The notes under the pieces were generated by a model. It was not told the origin of the DNA, did not search any database, and was given only the letters and a program-made list of their open reading frames with translations. From assembly GCF_900110065.1 (NCBI RefSeq), contig NZ_FOCI01000008.1, positions 94,126 through 158,125 on the forward strand: a DNA stretch of 64,000 nucleotides, written 5' to 3'. This document shows, in pieces, positions 48,819 through 58,693 of this stretch. This DNA comes from Loktanella fryxellensis (GTDB lineage Bacteria > Pseudomonadota > Alphaproteobacteria > Rhodobacterales > Rhodobacteraceae). The translations under genes were made by a program, and so were the position numbers. Each line of letters starts with the position of its first letter. Within the stretch, counting starts at the first letter, position 1.

Positions 48819-50566
48819 ATGCAAATTGATCATTCGGACGGTCATGCGGAGTCGCGTGATGTCAGGCATGGCCTGTCAGGGCACATCTGGACAGCGGCAT
48901 TCTTCAGTCTGTTCCTCAATCTCCTGACACTGACCGGCCCGATTTTCATGTTGCAGACCTACGACCGGGTGTTGAGTGCCCGGTCCGAACCGACGCTGAT
49001 TGCACTGATGCTGATCGTGACATTCCTGTTTGCCATGTTGGGCCTACTAGACTGGGCCCGTCAACGATTGATGACACGGTTGGGCTGGCAATTTCAAGCG
49101 CGACTGGATCGCGGGATCTTTCAAGCCACCATCGATCATTCGGTCGTGCAAACCAGGCCACGTCAAGCGACCGATGCCAGTCAGCCGCTGCGCGATGTCG
49201 AGGCGTTGCGCAATTTCTATGCCTCCCCGGTCTTCGCGGCCTTGTTCGATGCGCCGTTCGCACCCCTCTTCCTGATCGGCCTCGGATTCTTCCATCCACT
49301 GATCGGCATCTTTGCATTCGTGGGCGGTCTCATCCTCGTGCTGTCGGCAGTGGCCAACCAATTGATGACACGGGTCAGCGCCGTGAAAGCCGCCGTCGCA
49401 AGTCACGAATCGGATCGCTATTCTGATCAGATCCGCAACGAAGCCGAGACGATCCACAGCCTTGGCATGCAGAGCAACGCGTTTGCCCGCTGGGACGAGA
49501 CGCGGTCGAACGCGCTGCAGCACAGTCTGCGTGCCATCGATCTGGGCGGGAACTTCGCCACCCTGTCGCGTGTGTTCCGCCTGTTCCTGCAGTCGGCCAT
49601 GCTCGGTCTTGGTGCCTGGCTCGTCCTGCGGGGCGAGATCACGGCCGGCGTGATGATCGCGTCCTCGATCCTGCTGGCGCGGGCATTGTCGCCGGTCGAA
49701 AGCCTCGTCAATCAATAAAGCATGGTGCAGCGCGCGTGGCGGGCCAGGGACAGCCTCGCGGCCCTGCTGGCGGCCGAACCCGTGGCGCGGCCGAAGGTCA
49801 GCCTACCACGGCCCAGCGCCCTGCTGGATATCCGCCAGATTTCCGTCGTGCCGCCGCAAAGCAAGGCCCCGACGCTGCGGCGGGTCAGTTTCGACCTGCG
49901 TCCCGGCGAGGCGGTCGGCGTCATCGGGTCGAGCGGGTCCGGCAAATCGACGCTCGCCCGCGCTTTGACCGGGGTGTGGCCGCTGGCCAGCGGCAAGATA
50001 TGCTGGATGGCGCACCGCTGGATCAGTACGACCCGGAACGGCTGGCGCATCTGATCGGCTACTTGCCGCAGCGTGTCTGTCTGTTCGATGGGACTGTCGC
50101 GGAAAACATCGCGCGTCTGGCCCGCGACTTTGACAACGACCGGGTCATCAACGCCGCGCGACGTGCCGGGGCCCACAGGATGATCCAGAAGCTGCCACAC
50201 GGCTACGACACACCCTTGCAGAATATCGGAACGCAACTGTCCGGTGGCCAGATGCAGCGCATCGGCCTTGCGCGGGCACTCTATGGCGACCCGGTCGTGC
50301 TGATCTTGGACGAACCAAATTCGAGCCTCGACAACGAGGGGTCGATGGCCCTGAACGCCGCGATCGCCGCGATGAAGGCCGCGGGGGGTGCGGTGCTGAT
50401 CATGGCCCACCGTCCGGCCGCGATCAAGGAATGCGACCGCCTGCTGATGCTCGAGAATGGCGGGCGGAATGCCTTCGGCCCGCGCGAGACGGTGACGGCC
50501 GACATGCTGTCGAATGTGCGCGTCATCCAGAAGACCGCCCAGATCAGTGCAGGCAGCCTGTCATGA
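48819..50566 (+). pseudogene. Type I secretion system ABC ATPase/permease (PrtD-type), broken by a stop and a frameshift
   Basis: Read across its lesions the gene would encode about 580 aa, the usual PrtD/AprD length. Part 1 (48819-49718) has the six-helix membrane domain (LTLTGPIFMLQTYDRVLSARSEPTL). In the same frame, TAA at 49716-49718 stands where the family usually has a tryptophan (NQ-stop-SMVQRAW). The ATPase follows with GSSGSGKSTLARAL, then a one-base loss near 50000-50002 shifts the frame, after which LDGAPLDQYDPERLAHLIGYLPQ, LSGGQMQRIGLARAL and VLILDEPNSSLD are readable to the stop at 50566. Two lesions argue for a pseudogene, unless the sequence has errors. The stop overlaps the hlyD-type start. 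Confidence 0.85.
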
Positions 50567-51873
50567 CACCCCAGCCCGCGCAGTTTTCCGCCCGCGCACC
50601 GCGCATCATTGGCCTGTGCGTGATCGGCCTGCTGATCGCGGGTTTTGGCGGCTGGGCCATGACGGCGCAGATCAGCGGCGCGGTCATGGCGGCGGGTCGC
50701 GTGGTCGTCGAACAGAACCGACAGGCGGTCCAGCATCTGGATGGGGGCCGCGTGGCCGCCGTCATCGTCAAGGAAGGCGACACCGTGGCTGCCGGCGATG
50801 TCCTGTTGGAACTGGATCCGACGGTCGCGCAGTCCGAACTGGCGATCATCGAGAACCAGCTTTACGAGCTGATGGCGCGGCGTGGCCGACTGGAGGCCGA
50901 ACGTGACGGCGCGGCGCAGATCGCCTTCGATCCGGAACTGGTGGCGCTGGCTGCGCGCGACCCGCACGTGGACGATCTGGTCGAGGGCCAGTTGTCGTTG
51001 TTCGAGGCGCGCCGCGACACCCAGCGACGGACGATCGAGCAGTTTCACAACCAGCAGGCGCAACTGGTCGACCAGATTGCCGGCGTCGATGCCCAGATGT
51101 CAGCCAGCGACCGCCAGATCGCGCTGGTCGGGACCGAAGCGACCGTGCAGCAGTCGCTCGTGGACCGGCAATTGGCCCCGATCGAACGGATCCTGACGCT
51201 GCAGCGCGAGGATGCACGCCTGTCCGGCCTGCAGGGCGAACTGATGGCGCGTCGCGCGCAGGCGATGGAACGACGGACCGAAATCGACCTCGAGATCCTG
51301 CGACTGCAAACCGAGCGGCGCGAAGAGGCCATCACGACCTTGCGCGACATTTCAGTGCCCGAGGCCGAAAGCGCGGAACGGCGCGCGACCCTGATCAGGC
51401 AGCTCGCCTTCATGCAGGTCAGGGCCCAGGTGTCAGGCATCGTCTATGACATCAAGGTCTTCGGCCCCGGCGCCGTCATCCGTCCGGCCGATGCGCTTTT
51501 GTTCATCGTGCCGCAGGACCGCCCGCTCGTCATCGCAGCCCGGGTCGATCCGATCGACGTGGACAAGATCCGGTCGGAGCTGGATGTCGTCCTGCGCTTT
51601 CCGACGTTCAACCTCAGCAATACCCCCGATCTGTTGGGCAAGGTGACGCGGATTTCGCCAGATGCGTTCACGGACCCTGCAACGGGCCGCACTTTCTATG
51701 CGGCCGACATCTCGCTCGCGGCCGAGGAGCTGGAGAAGTTGGCAGAGGGCCAGATCCTGGTGCCCGGCATGCCGGTCGACTGCTTCATCGACACCGGGGC
51801 ACATACACCATTCGCATATCTGACGGATCCACTGGTGCGTTATTTCTCGCGCGCGATGCGGGAAACCAGTTGA
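50563..51873 (+). CDS. Type I secretion membrane fusion protein (HlyD family)
   Basis: The 436-residue protein has one N-terminal membrane anchor (APRIIGLCVIGLLIAGFGGWAM), a biotinyl-lipoyl-like half (GRVAAVIVKEGDTVAAGDVLLELD), a long central coiled coil near residues 100-260, and the second half with VRAQVSGIVYDIKVFGPGAVI. It links the ABC ATPase to an outer-membrane channel (not in this window). Its ATG lies in the stop of the broken ATPase gene, and the reading frame is intact. Confidence 0.93.
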   Translation: MTPQPAQFSARAPRIIGLCVIGLLIAGFGGWAMTAQISGAVMAAGRVVVEQNRQAVQHLDGGRVAAVIVKEGDTVAAGDVLLELDPTVAQSELAIIENQLYELMARRGRLEAERDGAAQIAFDPELVALAARDPHVDDLVEGQLSLFEARRDTQRRTIEQFHNQQAQLVDQIAGVDAQMSASDRQIALVGTEATVQQSLVDRQLAPIERILTLQREDARLSGLQGELMARRAQAMERRTEIDLEILRLQTERREEAITTLRDISVPEAESAERRATLIRQLAFMQVRAQVSGIVYDIKVFGPGAVIRPADALLFIVPQDRPLVIAARVDPIDVDKIRSELDVVLRFPTFNLSNTPDLLGKVTRISPDAFTDPATGRTFYAADISLAAEELEKLAEGQILVPGMPVDCFIDTGAHTPFAYLTDPLVRYFSRAMRETS

Positions 51874-52252
51874 TACATGGAATTTACAAAAGCTGAGTAT
51901 CAGAAGAATCCGATTTCAAATTAAGTTGTCATAAGCGGTTCTTTGTTACCCCATTACCCGCAATCAGATTTAAGATCATTCCATTTCCAGACGGCCATGC
52001 AGATTTCGCTCTGCGTGACGCCTGCATTTGCATGATGACACTATTTCTTCGTCGAAATTCAAAAGGTTTCATGGAACGGATCGGTCTGAAATATTTCGGT
52101 ATCCACCCCAGATGGGGATATGGCGCACATTTGACCTGACGTTCAATGACCGTGGACAGAATCATAGTGTTCACGTCCGAATATGAAATTTCCGCCGCAT
52201 CACGGATATTTCATGTTCTCGTTTTCAATTCAATCCTGTGGGGGAATACATC
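51874..52252. other. 379-base AT-rich spacer before the RTX gene
   Basis: No gene is supported. The stretch is AT-rich compared with both neighbours, with several runs of T and A, and should contain the RTX promoter and a 5' leader. The ribosome-binding site GGGGG lies at about 52240-52244. I see no clear terminator for the HlyD gene. Confidence 0.55.
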
Positions 52253-54310
52253 ATGGCACTGAAATCTGCAGCGACGGCGTGGGCTCTGGTCGGTGGACCG
52301 GCCTGGCTTGGTGGCACACCCGGGTCCGACAACGGCGACCTGAAGAAGGCTGGTGTGAACCGGGCCAACGGTGGCGCCGGCAACGACCACATTTCTGGCA
52401 CCGACAACACGGACGCCATTATCGGGGGGGCCGGCAACGATTTCCTGCGCGGTCTGGGCGGCGCCGACTTTCTGTTCGGGGACGCCGGCAACGACATTCT
52501 GCTGGGTGACGAAGCGTCGGACGCCGTCGGTGGCGCGGACGAGCTGTCCGGCGGGACGGGCGACGATGCCCTCGCGGGTGGTGCAGGGAACGACCAACTG
52601 GCCGGCGGCACCGGTGCCGACCTGCTGATCGGCGGAACCGGTGACGACACCCTGATGGGCGAGGCCGGCAATGACCTGCTGCTGGGCGGGTCGGACGACG
52701 ACACGATGGACGGCGGCAACGACAACGACGTCATGGCCGGACAGGCCGGTGACGACATCATGAGGGGCGGCAGCGGTCACGACGCGATGACCGGCGGCAC
52801 CGGCGACGACGATCTGTACGGCGGGACCGGAAACGACGTCCTCGCGGGCAACGAGGGCGACGACTACATCAACGGTGGCGATGGCAATGACGTCATTGCC
52901 GGCGGCAGCGGCGACGACACGATCCGCGCCGGAAACGGGGCCGACTTTGCATATGGTGGCCGTGGCGATGACGTCATGATGGGCGAGCGCGGCGACGACT
53001 ATCTGTCGGGCGACGCGGGCCGCGACAACATCCAGGGCGGCGCCGGCGACGACGTCATCTTCGGTGGCGCCGACAACGACCGGATCGAAGGTGGCGACAA
53101 CGCCGACTGCATCTCCGGTGGCGATGGCAACGACGTGATCTGGGGCGACAATGCCGACGGCCAGATCGCCCAGGGCGAAGCCAGCGACATGATCTCCGGC
53201 GGCGCCGGTGACGACACGATCCGCGCCGGTCAGGACGACGACATGGTGACGGGCGACGATGGCAATGACTTCATTTATGGCGATGTCGGTATGGACATCC
53301 TCGCCGGCAACATGGGTAACGACACGATCTATGGCGGCACCAAGGACGACCAGATCCGCGGCAACAGCGGCAACGACCAGCTGTATGGCGACGACGGCAA
53401 CGACGTGATCGGCGGCGACGACGGCATGGACCGGCTGTTCGGTGGCAATGGCGACGACTGCCTCGATGGCGGTTCCGGCACCGACACCCTCTCCGGCGGT
53501 GCGGGGAACGACCGGATGGATGGTGGTACCGGGAACGACACGCTGGAAGGCGGCACCGGCAACGACTTCCTCTTTGGCAACGCCGGCAACGATCGCCTGG
53601 TCGGTGACACGGGCATCCGCAACGGCGGCAACGACGTGCTGCTGGGTGGGACCGGCAACGACACCCTGCTGGGCGGCAAGGGCGACGACTGCCTGATCGC
53701 CGACGAGGGCAACGACACGCTGACGGGTGGCGCCGACGGTGACGATTTCGTCTTTGGCCACGAGATCAACACGGATGGCGACCCGGAGGGTGAGATCGAA
53801 AGCCTGACCTTCGGCGACAACGTGATCACGGACTTCGACGACGACAACGGCGACCGTATCGTGTTCCACACCGCCTTCGAGGGGACGCTCGATGCGACGA
53901 TCGATGGCGACGACGTCATCATCACGTCGCCCGGCGGCTCGGTGCGCGTCGTGGGCCTGATGAACGAACTCGAGGGGCTGGACGCCTCGGATCCGTTCTT
54001 CGACCCGTCCATGCTGATCGACTTCCTGACCAAGCCGGGCGAGGACGGCGACGGCAAGGGCATCATCGTGTTCGAGGACAAGGTCGTCACGCTGCCGGAC
54101 TGCGATGCCACGCAGGCCGAAGTGGGATGCGAGATGGTCGATCTGGACGACTACTGCTTCACCATCGACCTCGACACCATACGCGTGGGCAACACCACGA
54201 TCAGCGCATCCGAGGCGCAGATCGCGGACCTGTACGTCGAGGATGACGCAAACGTCAGCGTCAGCGGCAATGCCGTGGTCATCAACCTGTTGGCCGAAAT
54301 GAACCTCTGA
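52253..54310 (+). CDS. RTX calcium-binding repeat protein
   Basis: The 685-residue protein is mostly GGxGxDx(L/I) nonapeptide repeats (GGAGNDFLRG, GGTGDDTLMG and many more) from about residue 40 to 500, which bind Ca2+ as a beta-roll. The C-terminal part (about 500-685) has FVFGHEINTDGDPEGEIESLTFGDNVITDFDDDNGDRI, an acidic region usual for type I secretion substrates. No catalytic domain is visible. Several cysteines, uncommon in RTX proteins, occur in NADCISGG, DDCLDGG, DDCLIAD, PDCDATQ, VGCEM and DYCFT. The secretion genes lie directly upstream, though the ATPase is broken. Confidence 0.95.
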   Translation: MALKSAATAWALVGGPAWLGGTPGSDNGDLKKAGVNRANGGAGNDHISGTDNTDAIIGGAGNDFLRGLGGADFLFGDAGNDILLGDEASDAVGGADELSGGTGDDALAGGAGNDQLAGGTGADLLIGGTGDDTLMGEAGNDLLLGGSDDDTMDGGNDNDVMAGQAGDDIMRGGSGHDAMTGGTGDDDLYGGTGNDVLAGNEGDDYINGGDGNDVIAGGSGDDTIRAGNGADFAYGGRGDDVMMGERGDDYLSGDAGRDNIQGGAGDDVIFGGADNDRIEGGDNADCISGGDGNDVIWGDNADGQIAQGEASDMISGGAGDDTIRAGQDDDMVTGDDGNDFIYGDVGMDILAGNMGNDTIYGGTKDDQIRGNSGNDQLYGDDGNDVIGGDDGMDRLFGGNGDDCLDGGSGTDTLSGGAGNDRMDGGTGNDTLEGGTGNDFLFGNAGNDRLVGDTGIRNGGNDVLLGGTGNDTLLGGKGDDCLIADEGNDTLTGGADGDDFVFGHEINTDGDPEGEIESLTFGDNVITDFDDDNGDRIVFHTAFEGTLDATIDGDDVIITSPGGSVRVVGLMNELEGLDASDPFFDPSMLIDFLTKPGEDGDGKGIIVFEDKVVTLPDCDATQAEVGCEMVDLDDYCFTIDLDTIRVGNTTISASEAQIADLYVEDDANVSVSGNAVVINLLAEMNL

Positions 54311-54349
54311 TCCGTCGTGCCGCGCCCGTCGTGCGGGCACGGCAAGACG

Positions 54350-54381
54350 GGGGCTGGCGGATCATCCAACCCGCCAGCCCC
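54350..54381 (+). terminator. Hairpin after the RTX gene
   Basis: An 11-bp perfect stem GGGGCTGGCGG/CCGCCAGCCCC with a 10-base loop lies 39 bases after the stop. No T-run follows. Confidence 0.5.
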
Positions 54382-54498
54382 GCCCCGCGCCTGCCACCAA
54401 AGCCAGACGGACGATCATGCGTTCGGTCCATGGCATCCGACATGTCCAAGGTGCCCCACCCACGTCGGGCTCGCGCACGGCCAGCCAGGAGAAGATCG

Positions 54499-55581
54499 AT
54501 GATCATCGGCAACGGCCCCATCCACAAACCCGGCTTCACCAGCAATGCCCTGCTGGAACAGGTCGCAGCTGCGCTGGGGGTGCCTTACGTCGCCACGGTT
54601 CTGTTCGATCCGGTGACGGGCGACTTCCAGCAACTGCGGATCGTCTCGGCCTCCAACGACATGACAGCGCCCTGCCCCGACGTGCTGCCACCCTTGCGCG
54701 AAAGCCTCGATCTGCACTTTTCCGTCCATCACAGGACCTGCGACGACGACCGCCAGACGACGCTGTGGTTGCGCAGTGACACGTTGTGCATCGGGATCGG
54801 CACCGGCGTCGGCGGGGTGCTGCCGGTCCTCGCGCTGCCCGGTCACGCGTGGTCTGACGACCCGGCACATCAGGCCATGCTGTCGATCGCGGCGTCCTAT
54901 CAGCAACAGCGTCTGATCGAATTCACCTACATGCGGCCCAGCTGGCCCGAAGGGCTGGTCGAGGCAACCCTGCAGACCCTGTCGTTGCGCTTCGTTCTGG
55001 TCGATGCCACGGCACAGGTCTTTCGCGACGGGCGGCTGGAGGATGTGCCCGCCGCCGACGATCCCGCCTGGATCATCCGCAACAATCGGCTGACGCTGGC
55101 CTGTGCCCGCGAACGGTTCAGCCTGCGCGAGGCGATCAAGCTGGCCACTGCGCCGGAGCCCGCCACGTCGATCATCACGGTGTCAACCGTCGCGGGCGCC
55201 ATGCGTCTGGCCGCCGTCGCGCCGCTGTCGCGCACGTCGCCGCCCCTTGCGATGGTGCTGTTCGAGCGGTCCGGCACCGATCACGCCGCCCTGCGGGAGC
55301 ATTTCTTCGACGCCTATCGGCTGACCGCCTCCGAACGCCGGGTCGGCCACCTCGTGCTGGACGGGATCACGCTGGATCAGGTCGCCGTGGCGACATCGCT
55401 GTCGCTGGCGACGGTGCGCAGCTATGTCAAACGCCTGCTGGCCAAGACTGATACCCATCGCCAAGGCGAGCTGATCGCCCTCTATTACCGCTCGATCCTG
55501 CCGGTCGGGGCATCGCTCGCAAAATCGCGCCAACAGTCCGGGACGCCCCCGTCCCCGGGCATGGCCTCGGTGTTGTTCTGA
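54499..55581 (+). CDS. LuxR-type HTH regulator next to the RTX gene
   Basis: The 360-residue protein ends with a LuxR/FixJ-type helix-turn-helix (LTASERRVGHLVLDGITLDQVAVATSLSLATVRSYVKRLLAKT). The N-terminal 280 residues do not resemble the acyl-homoserine lactone domain and I cannot assign them. Start at ATG 54499 with CAGGAG upstream. Proximity suggests control of the RTX or secretion genes, an inference. Confidence 0.85.
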   Translation: MIIGNGPIHKPGFTSNALLEQVAAALGVPYVATVLFDPVTGDFQQLRIVSASNDMTAPCPDVLPPLRESLDLHFSVHHRTCDDDRQTTLWLRSDTLCIGIGTGVGGVLPVLALPGHAWSDDPAHQAMLSIAASYQQQRLIEFTYMRPSWPEGLVEATLQTLSLRFVLVDATAQVFRDGRLEDVPAADDPAWIIRNNRLTLACARERFSLREAIKLATAPEPATSIITVSTVAGAMRLAAVAPLSRTSPPLAMVLFERSGTDHAALREHFFDAYRLTASERRVGHLVLDGITLDQVAVATSLSLATVRSYVKRLLAKTDTHRQGELIALYYRSILPVGASLAKSRQQSGTPPSPGMASVLF

Positions 55582-55709
55582 CCGCAAGGCCGGTGATCCG
55601 GTGCGGCGCGCCACACCCGTGACCGGGGCCACCCGTCAGGACGCGCTGCACCATCGTCGACCCGCGGTGGTCTTGGGGGTGTCATGCGAGCCCGTTTGAC
55701 CGACAGTCG

Positions 55710-56330
55710 TCAGGCGAGGGCCGACAACCTGTTCGCCAGCGCCAGATCCTGCGGCGTATTCACGTTGAAAAAGGGATCGACCGGCTGGCTGTCGAACGCC
55801 GCCACACTGCCGGCATGGCGGTCGGTCCACTGCACCATCTTGCGCAGACCGCCCGTCAGGGCGGCGCGCAGATCCTCGCGCAGGCGTGTGGGCCACAGAC
55901 CGGCCGTGGGGTGCCGCTGCAACCGGCCCGTCGCATCGGGGCTGGCGGCCAGACACAGCCCCTGTGCGCCCGCCTGCGCACGCAACCGCGTCACCAGATC
56001 GCGTGGGCAGAACGGCGTATCGGCGGCGACGGTCACGATACTGTCCGCGCCCAGCGACGCCGCCCAGTCGAGACCGGCCAACACGCCCGCAAGCGGACCG
56101 GCGTGGTCGGCCACGCTGTCCGGCAGGACTGGCAGACCCCGCAGGTCAGGGATGTCCCACCGCGCCGGATCGCCATTGGCATTGATCGCCAGCGCCGCAC
56201 ACTCCGGGGCAAGCCGATCGATCACATGACCGATCAGGGGCCTGTCACCCAGCCGCAACAGACCCTTGTCGCCGCCGCCCATCCGCGTCGCCAGCCCCCC
56301 TGCCAGAACCACGCCCAACGGTGCGTTCAT
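55710..56330 (-). CDS. mobA: Molybdenum cofactor guanylyltransferase
   Basis: The 206-residue protein starts APLGVVLAGGLATRMGGGDKGLL (nucleotidyl-binding LAGGxxxRMGGxDK) and has VAADTPFCPRDLV, as MobA. It joins GMP to molybdopterin to form the MGD cofactor. mobB is not beside it. It lies minus-strand between the LuxR-type gene and a decayed region. Confidence 0.94.
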   Translation of the reverse strand: MNAPLGVVLAGGLATRMGGGDKGLLRLGDRPLIGHVIDRLAPECAALAINANGDPARWDIPDLRGLPVLPDSVADHAGPLAGVLAGLDWAASLGADSIVTVAADTPFCPRDLVTRLRAQAGAQGLCLAASPDATGRLQRHPTAGLWPTRLREDLRAALTGGLRKMVQWTDRHAGSVAAFDSQPVDPFFNVNTPQDLALANRLSALA

Positions 56331-56703
56331 GTCCCGGCCCCCCGGCGCGGGCCCGCACGGTCCGCGTCGGGTCCGGCAACCAGGCCAGACTCGCGGGTCT
56401 GCCGATCACGGCCGGACAGCCAGACATTCTGCTGTGCCTGTCTCCAGCCGACCGGCGACCGCCCCGCGTGGCGCACGATGCGGTCCGGACAGCCGGCAAG
56501 GCCGGATCGGCAGTCGCGCACGGGTGTTCCCATCATCACGGTGTCGATCTCTCTCTCGAAGGATGAAGGGGCCATTCTACAGGAGGTCTGGTCCCCCCGC
56601 ACACCATGCAACCACGTTTCGCCATCGGTGTGGTCCATGGCGGCAGAGCGTTCAAGATCCTCCATGCGTTGCTGCTGGCACGCTGCGATGACATCGGCTG
56701 ATT
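56331..56703. other. Gene-poor stretch upstream of mobA
   Basis: No ORF with codon bias or family resemblance is seen on either strand. AGGAGG occurs at 56580-56585, with an ATG some 20 bases later that opens a 31-codon frame only. It may be a remnant of the 5' end of the HNH gene that follows. Confidence 0.45.
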
Positions 56704-57090
56704 GACGGTGAAGACGGGTCCGAGGTCTGGCCGAAGCACTTGCTGGAGAACCATCCGGAGGTGGCCCTTGCGAGGGCTGCCCAGCTGCTGGAAGCCACGA
56801 CCACCGACCACGTCGGCTGCATGCTGACCGACGCCGAGGGTCCGCGTAAGGTCAGGTTCCGGGGGCGGCAGGTCGGAGCGTAGCGCCTCAAGTCCTGTGT
56901 GCCGAACCGCTCGGTGCTGTTGGTGAATCGGGTCATCCGGCGCTGGTGCCATGATCGGCAATGCATCAACCCCCAAACCCTGTCGAAAGGTCGCAGTCAG
57001 ACAACCGGCGCGATGACGACGACTGGGCCTACGGGACTGATTGCCGCTACCGTGACGGGTGGCACAGGCTCTCCGGGCGGCCCTGGAAGG
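56704..57090 (+). pseudogene. HNH endonuclease, decayed
   Basis: Frame 1 reads SEVWPKHLLENH, then VGCMLTDAEG, VRFRGRQVGA, a TAG stop at 56881-56883 where family members have Y/H in GAxRF, then VIRRWCHDRQCINPQTLSKG. A shift to the next frame near 56990-57000 restores SDNRRDDDDWAYG. The order C...FRGRQVGA-xR...RxCHDRxCINPxxL...DNxRD is the HNH motif seen in phage and mobile HNH nucleases. A stop plus a frameshift make it non-functional. It marks past mobile DNA. Confidence 0.6.
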
Positions 57091-57782
57091 CACCCACGGC
57101 ACCCGCAGAACCCGAGGCACTTCTCGGGGCTTTTCTCACCCTAGAGCGTCGCTATGACCCAATCGAAGAACTGTCTGAAGGCGCTGGCTGGGGTGGTAGA
57201 ACACCAACCAAAACTTTCTCTTTCCTAAAAATGCTAATCTTTTCAAGTCACCAGACGCAGATCACATATTCCCTAGCGATGATATGTGTAAACTCCTGTG
57301 TAACCTGAAGTCTTTCAGCAAGCTGCAGACGCCCAGACGACATCAAACAGGTTCTGTTTCCGGCGGATCAGCTGCGAGGATGAACATCGGCATGAAGCGT
57401 AAGAAGGCCCGCGACCCCAAATTGCCATGTGAGTTCAGTCGCATACGGCCTCAGCCGGGAAGCTGCATTGTGTGGTCCGGCCGGTCTGCCCAGGTAGACC
57501 CATGCCTTCCACGCGGCGCTGACCTACCAGATCGACGAGGACGAAGATCGGCGGGACCAGTACCTGTCGCTCGGGGTCGCGGCGCGCCGCGACTTCGTGC
57601 AGTGCAGGCCTTGGGCCGCGGGCGAGATTTAGGTCGCGCAGGATCCGGCCCTGTGAGCTGAGCGCATGGCGCGGGCGGGCGACAGCATCGCCCCCGACCG
57701 ACAGATGGCCGATGCCGCGACCCTTTGCCGCCCGAGGCAGGCTCCTGTTGGACATCAACGGCAGAGGGCTTATCTGCCAAGC
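57091..57782. other. Region between the HNH remnant and the DCC gene
   Basis: No intact gene is seen. Near 57160-57340 the sequence turns AT-rich. Bases 57500-57630 read in one plus frame as HAFHAALTYQIDEDEDRRDQYLSL, followed by VAARRDFVQCRPWAAGEI and a stop. This looks like the end of a real but truncated protein. Its family is not recognised. Confidence 0.35.
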
Positions 57783-58175
57783 ATGGAAAAGCACCCTGAG
57801 ACGACCGTCCTGTACAACGCCAACTGTCCGGTCTGCCAGTTCGAGATCGGTCATTACGCCAGCTACGCGGATCAGGCCGGTCTGCCGATCCGGTTCGATG
57901 ACCTGAACACCGACGCGCGGGATCAGTGGGGGATCGATGCCGACACCGCGGCGCGCCGTCTCTTTGTGCTGCACGACGGCGAACTGACCTCCGGCATCCC
58001 CGCCTTCCTCGTCCTCTGGGCACAGATGCCGCGATACAGGCGGCTGGGACAGATCGTGGGCCTGCCGGGCATCAGGCACGTCGCCGGCTTGGCCTATGAC
58101 TACGTCCTGGCCCCGGTGATCTATCGCTGGCATCTGCGCCGCATGCGCAAGCGGACTGCGCACACCACACGCTGA
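57783..58175 (+). CDS. DCC-family (DUF393) thiol-disulfide oxidoreductase-like protein
   Basis: The 130-residue protein has the DxxCPxC motif in VLYNANCPVCQFEIGHYASYA and IRFDDLNTDARDQWGI later, the DUF393/DCC pattern of thioredoxin-like proteins. Redox function is inferred from the CPVC. Start at ATG 57783. It sits alone in a rearranged region. Confidence 0.82.
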   Translation: MEKHPETTVLYNANCPVCQFEIGHYASYADQAGLPIRFDDLNTDARDQWGIDADTAARRLFVLHDGELTSGIPAFLVLWAQMPRYRRLGQIVGLPGIRHVAGLAYDYVLAPVIYRWHLRRMRKRTAHTTR

Positions 58176-58693
58176 CACTTCGACAAGCCGTGCCGAAACA
58201 CCGACCTCTGCCAGTCCCTCAATGCGGACGTCGGTGTTGAACCGGGCGCGGTTCAGCACGATGACGCTGCGGTCACCCACAGGCGAGGCGGGATTGGCAT
58301 CCTCAAACTGGCGGCTCACCGCGGCGTTACCGGGCCGGGATCGGTGGCCTTGGACCAGGTTTGTCCCAGTGTCGTCGGTGCGTTAGGTCTCATTCTGGGA
58401 TATCCGCGGAAGCATCAAGACAGGTATCGGTTTGCCCGGCGTCACCGGCGGGGTGCGAGCGACCGGTGAATGTTCGCCGCCACCGCAGGCGACGAGAAGG
58501 GCCAAGTTGCCGGGCAACCCGATGGCGCAACAGTGTTTTATGGCATTCCGCATGTTGTTGGCATTTGGAAGTTGACCGCATTCTCAATGTGGCGCCAGCA
58601 TGGTCGGCGGGGCTGCCGCATACATCCCTGCTGCCACATCCGAATCCGCCGCCGGCGCCTGCCCGCCCCCGGACCGCCATCCATGACCGCCGG
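58176..58693. other. Gene-poor stretch before the tRNA-like sequence
   Basis: No gene is supported. On the minus strand a frame near 58190-58320 reads QFEDANPASPVGDRSVIVL and then NTDVRIEGLAEVGVSARLVEV, which looks protein-like but has no continuation past the DCC gene end. It may be a remnant. The rest shows nothing recognisable. Confidence 0.35.

Noticed and set aside
48819..50566. Programmed frameshift or stop read-through in the secretion ATPase
   Set aside because: No slippery heptamer or stimulating stem was seen at either lesion, and a TAA plus a separate one-base loss would need two special events.
52253..54310. Tandem DNA repeats as a CRISPR-like array
   Set aside because: The repeats encode in-frame GGxGxD nonapeptides and vary as protein repeats do.
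57500..57782. Longer DCC protein starting before 57783
   Set aside because: The upstream frame has no start with a ribosome-binding site and does not resemble the family.
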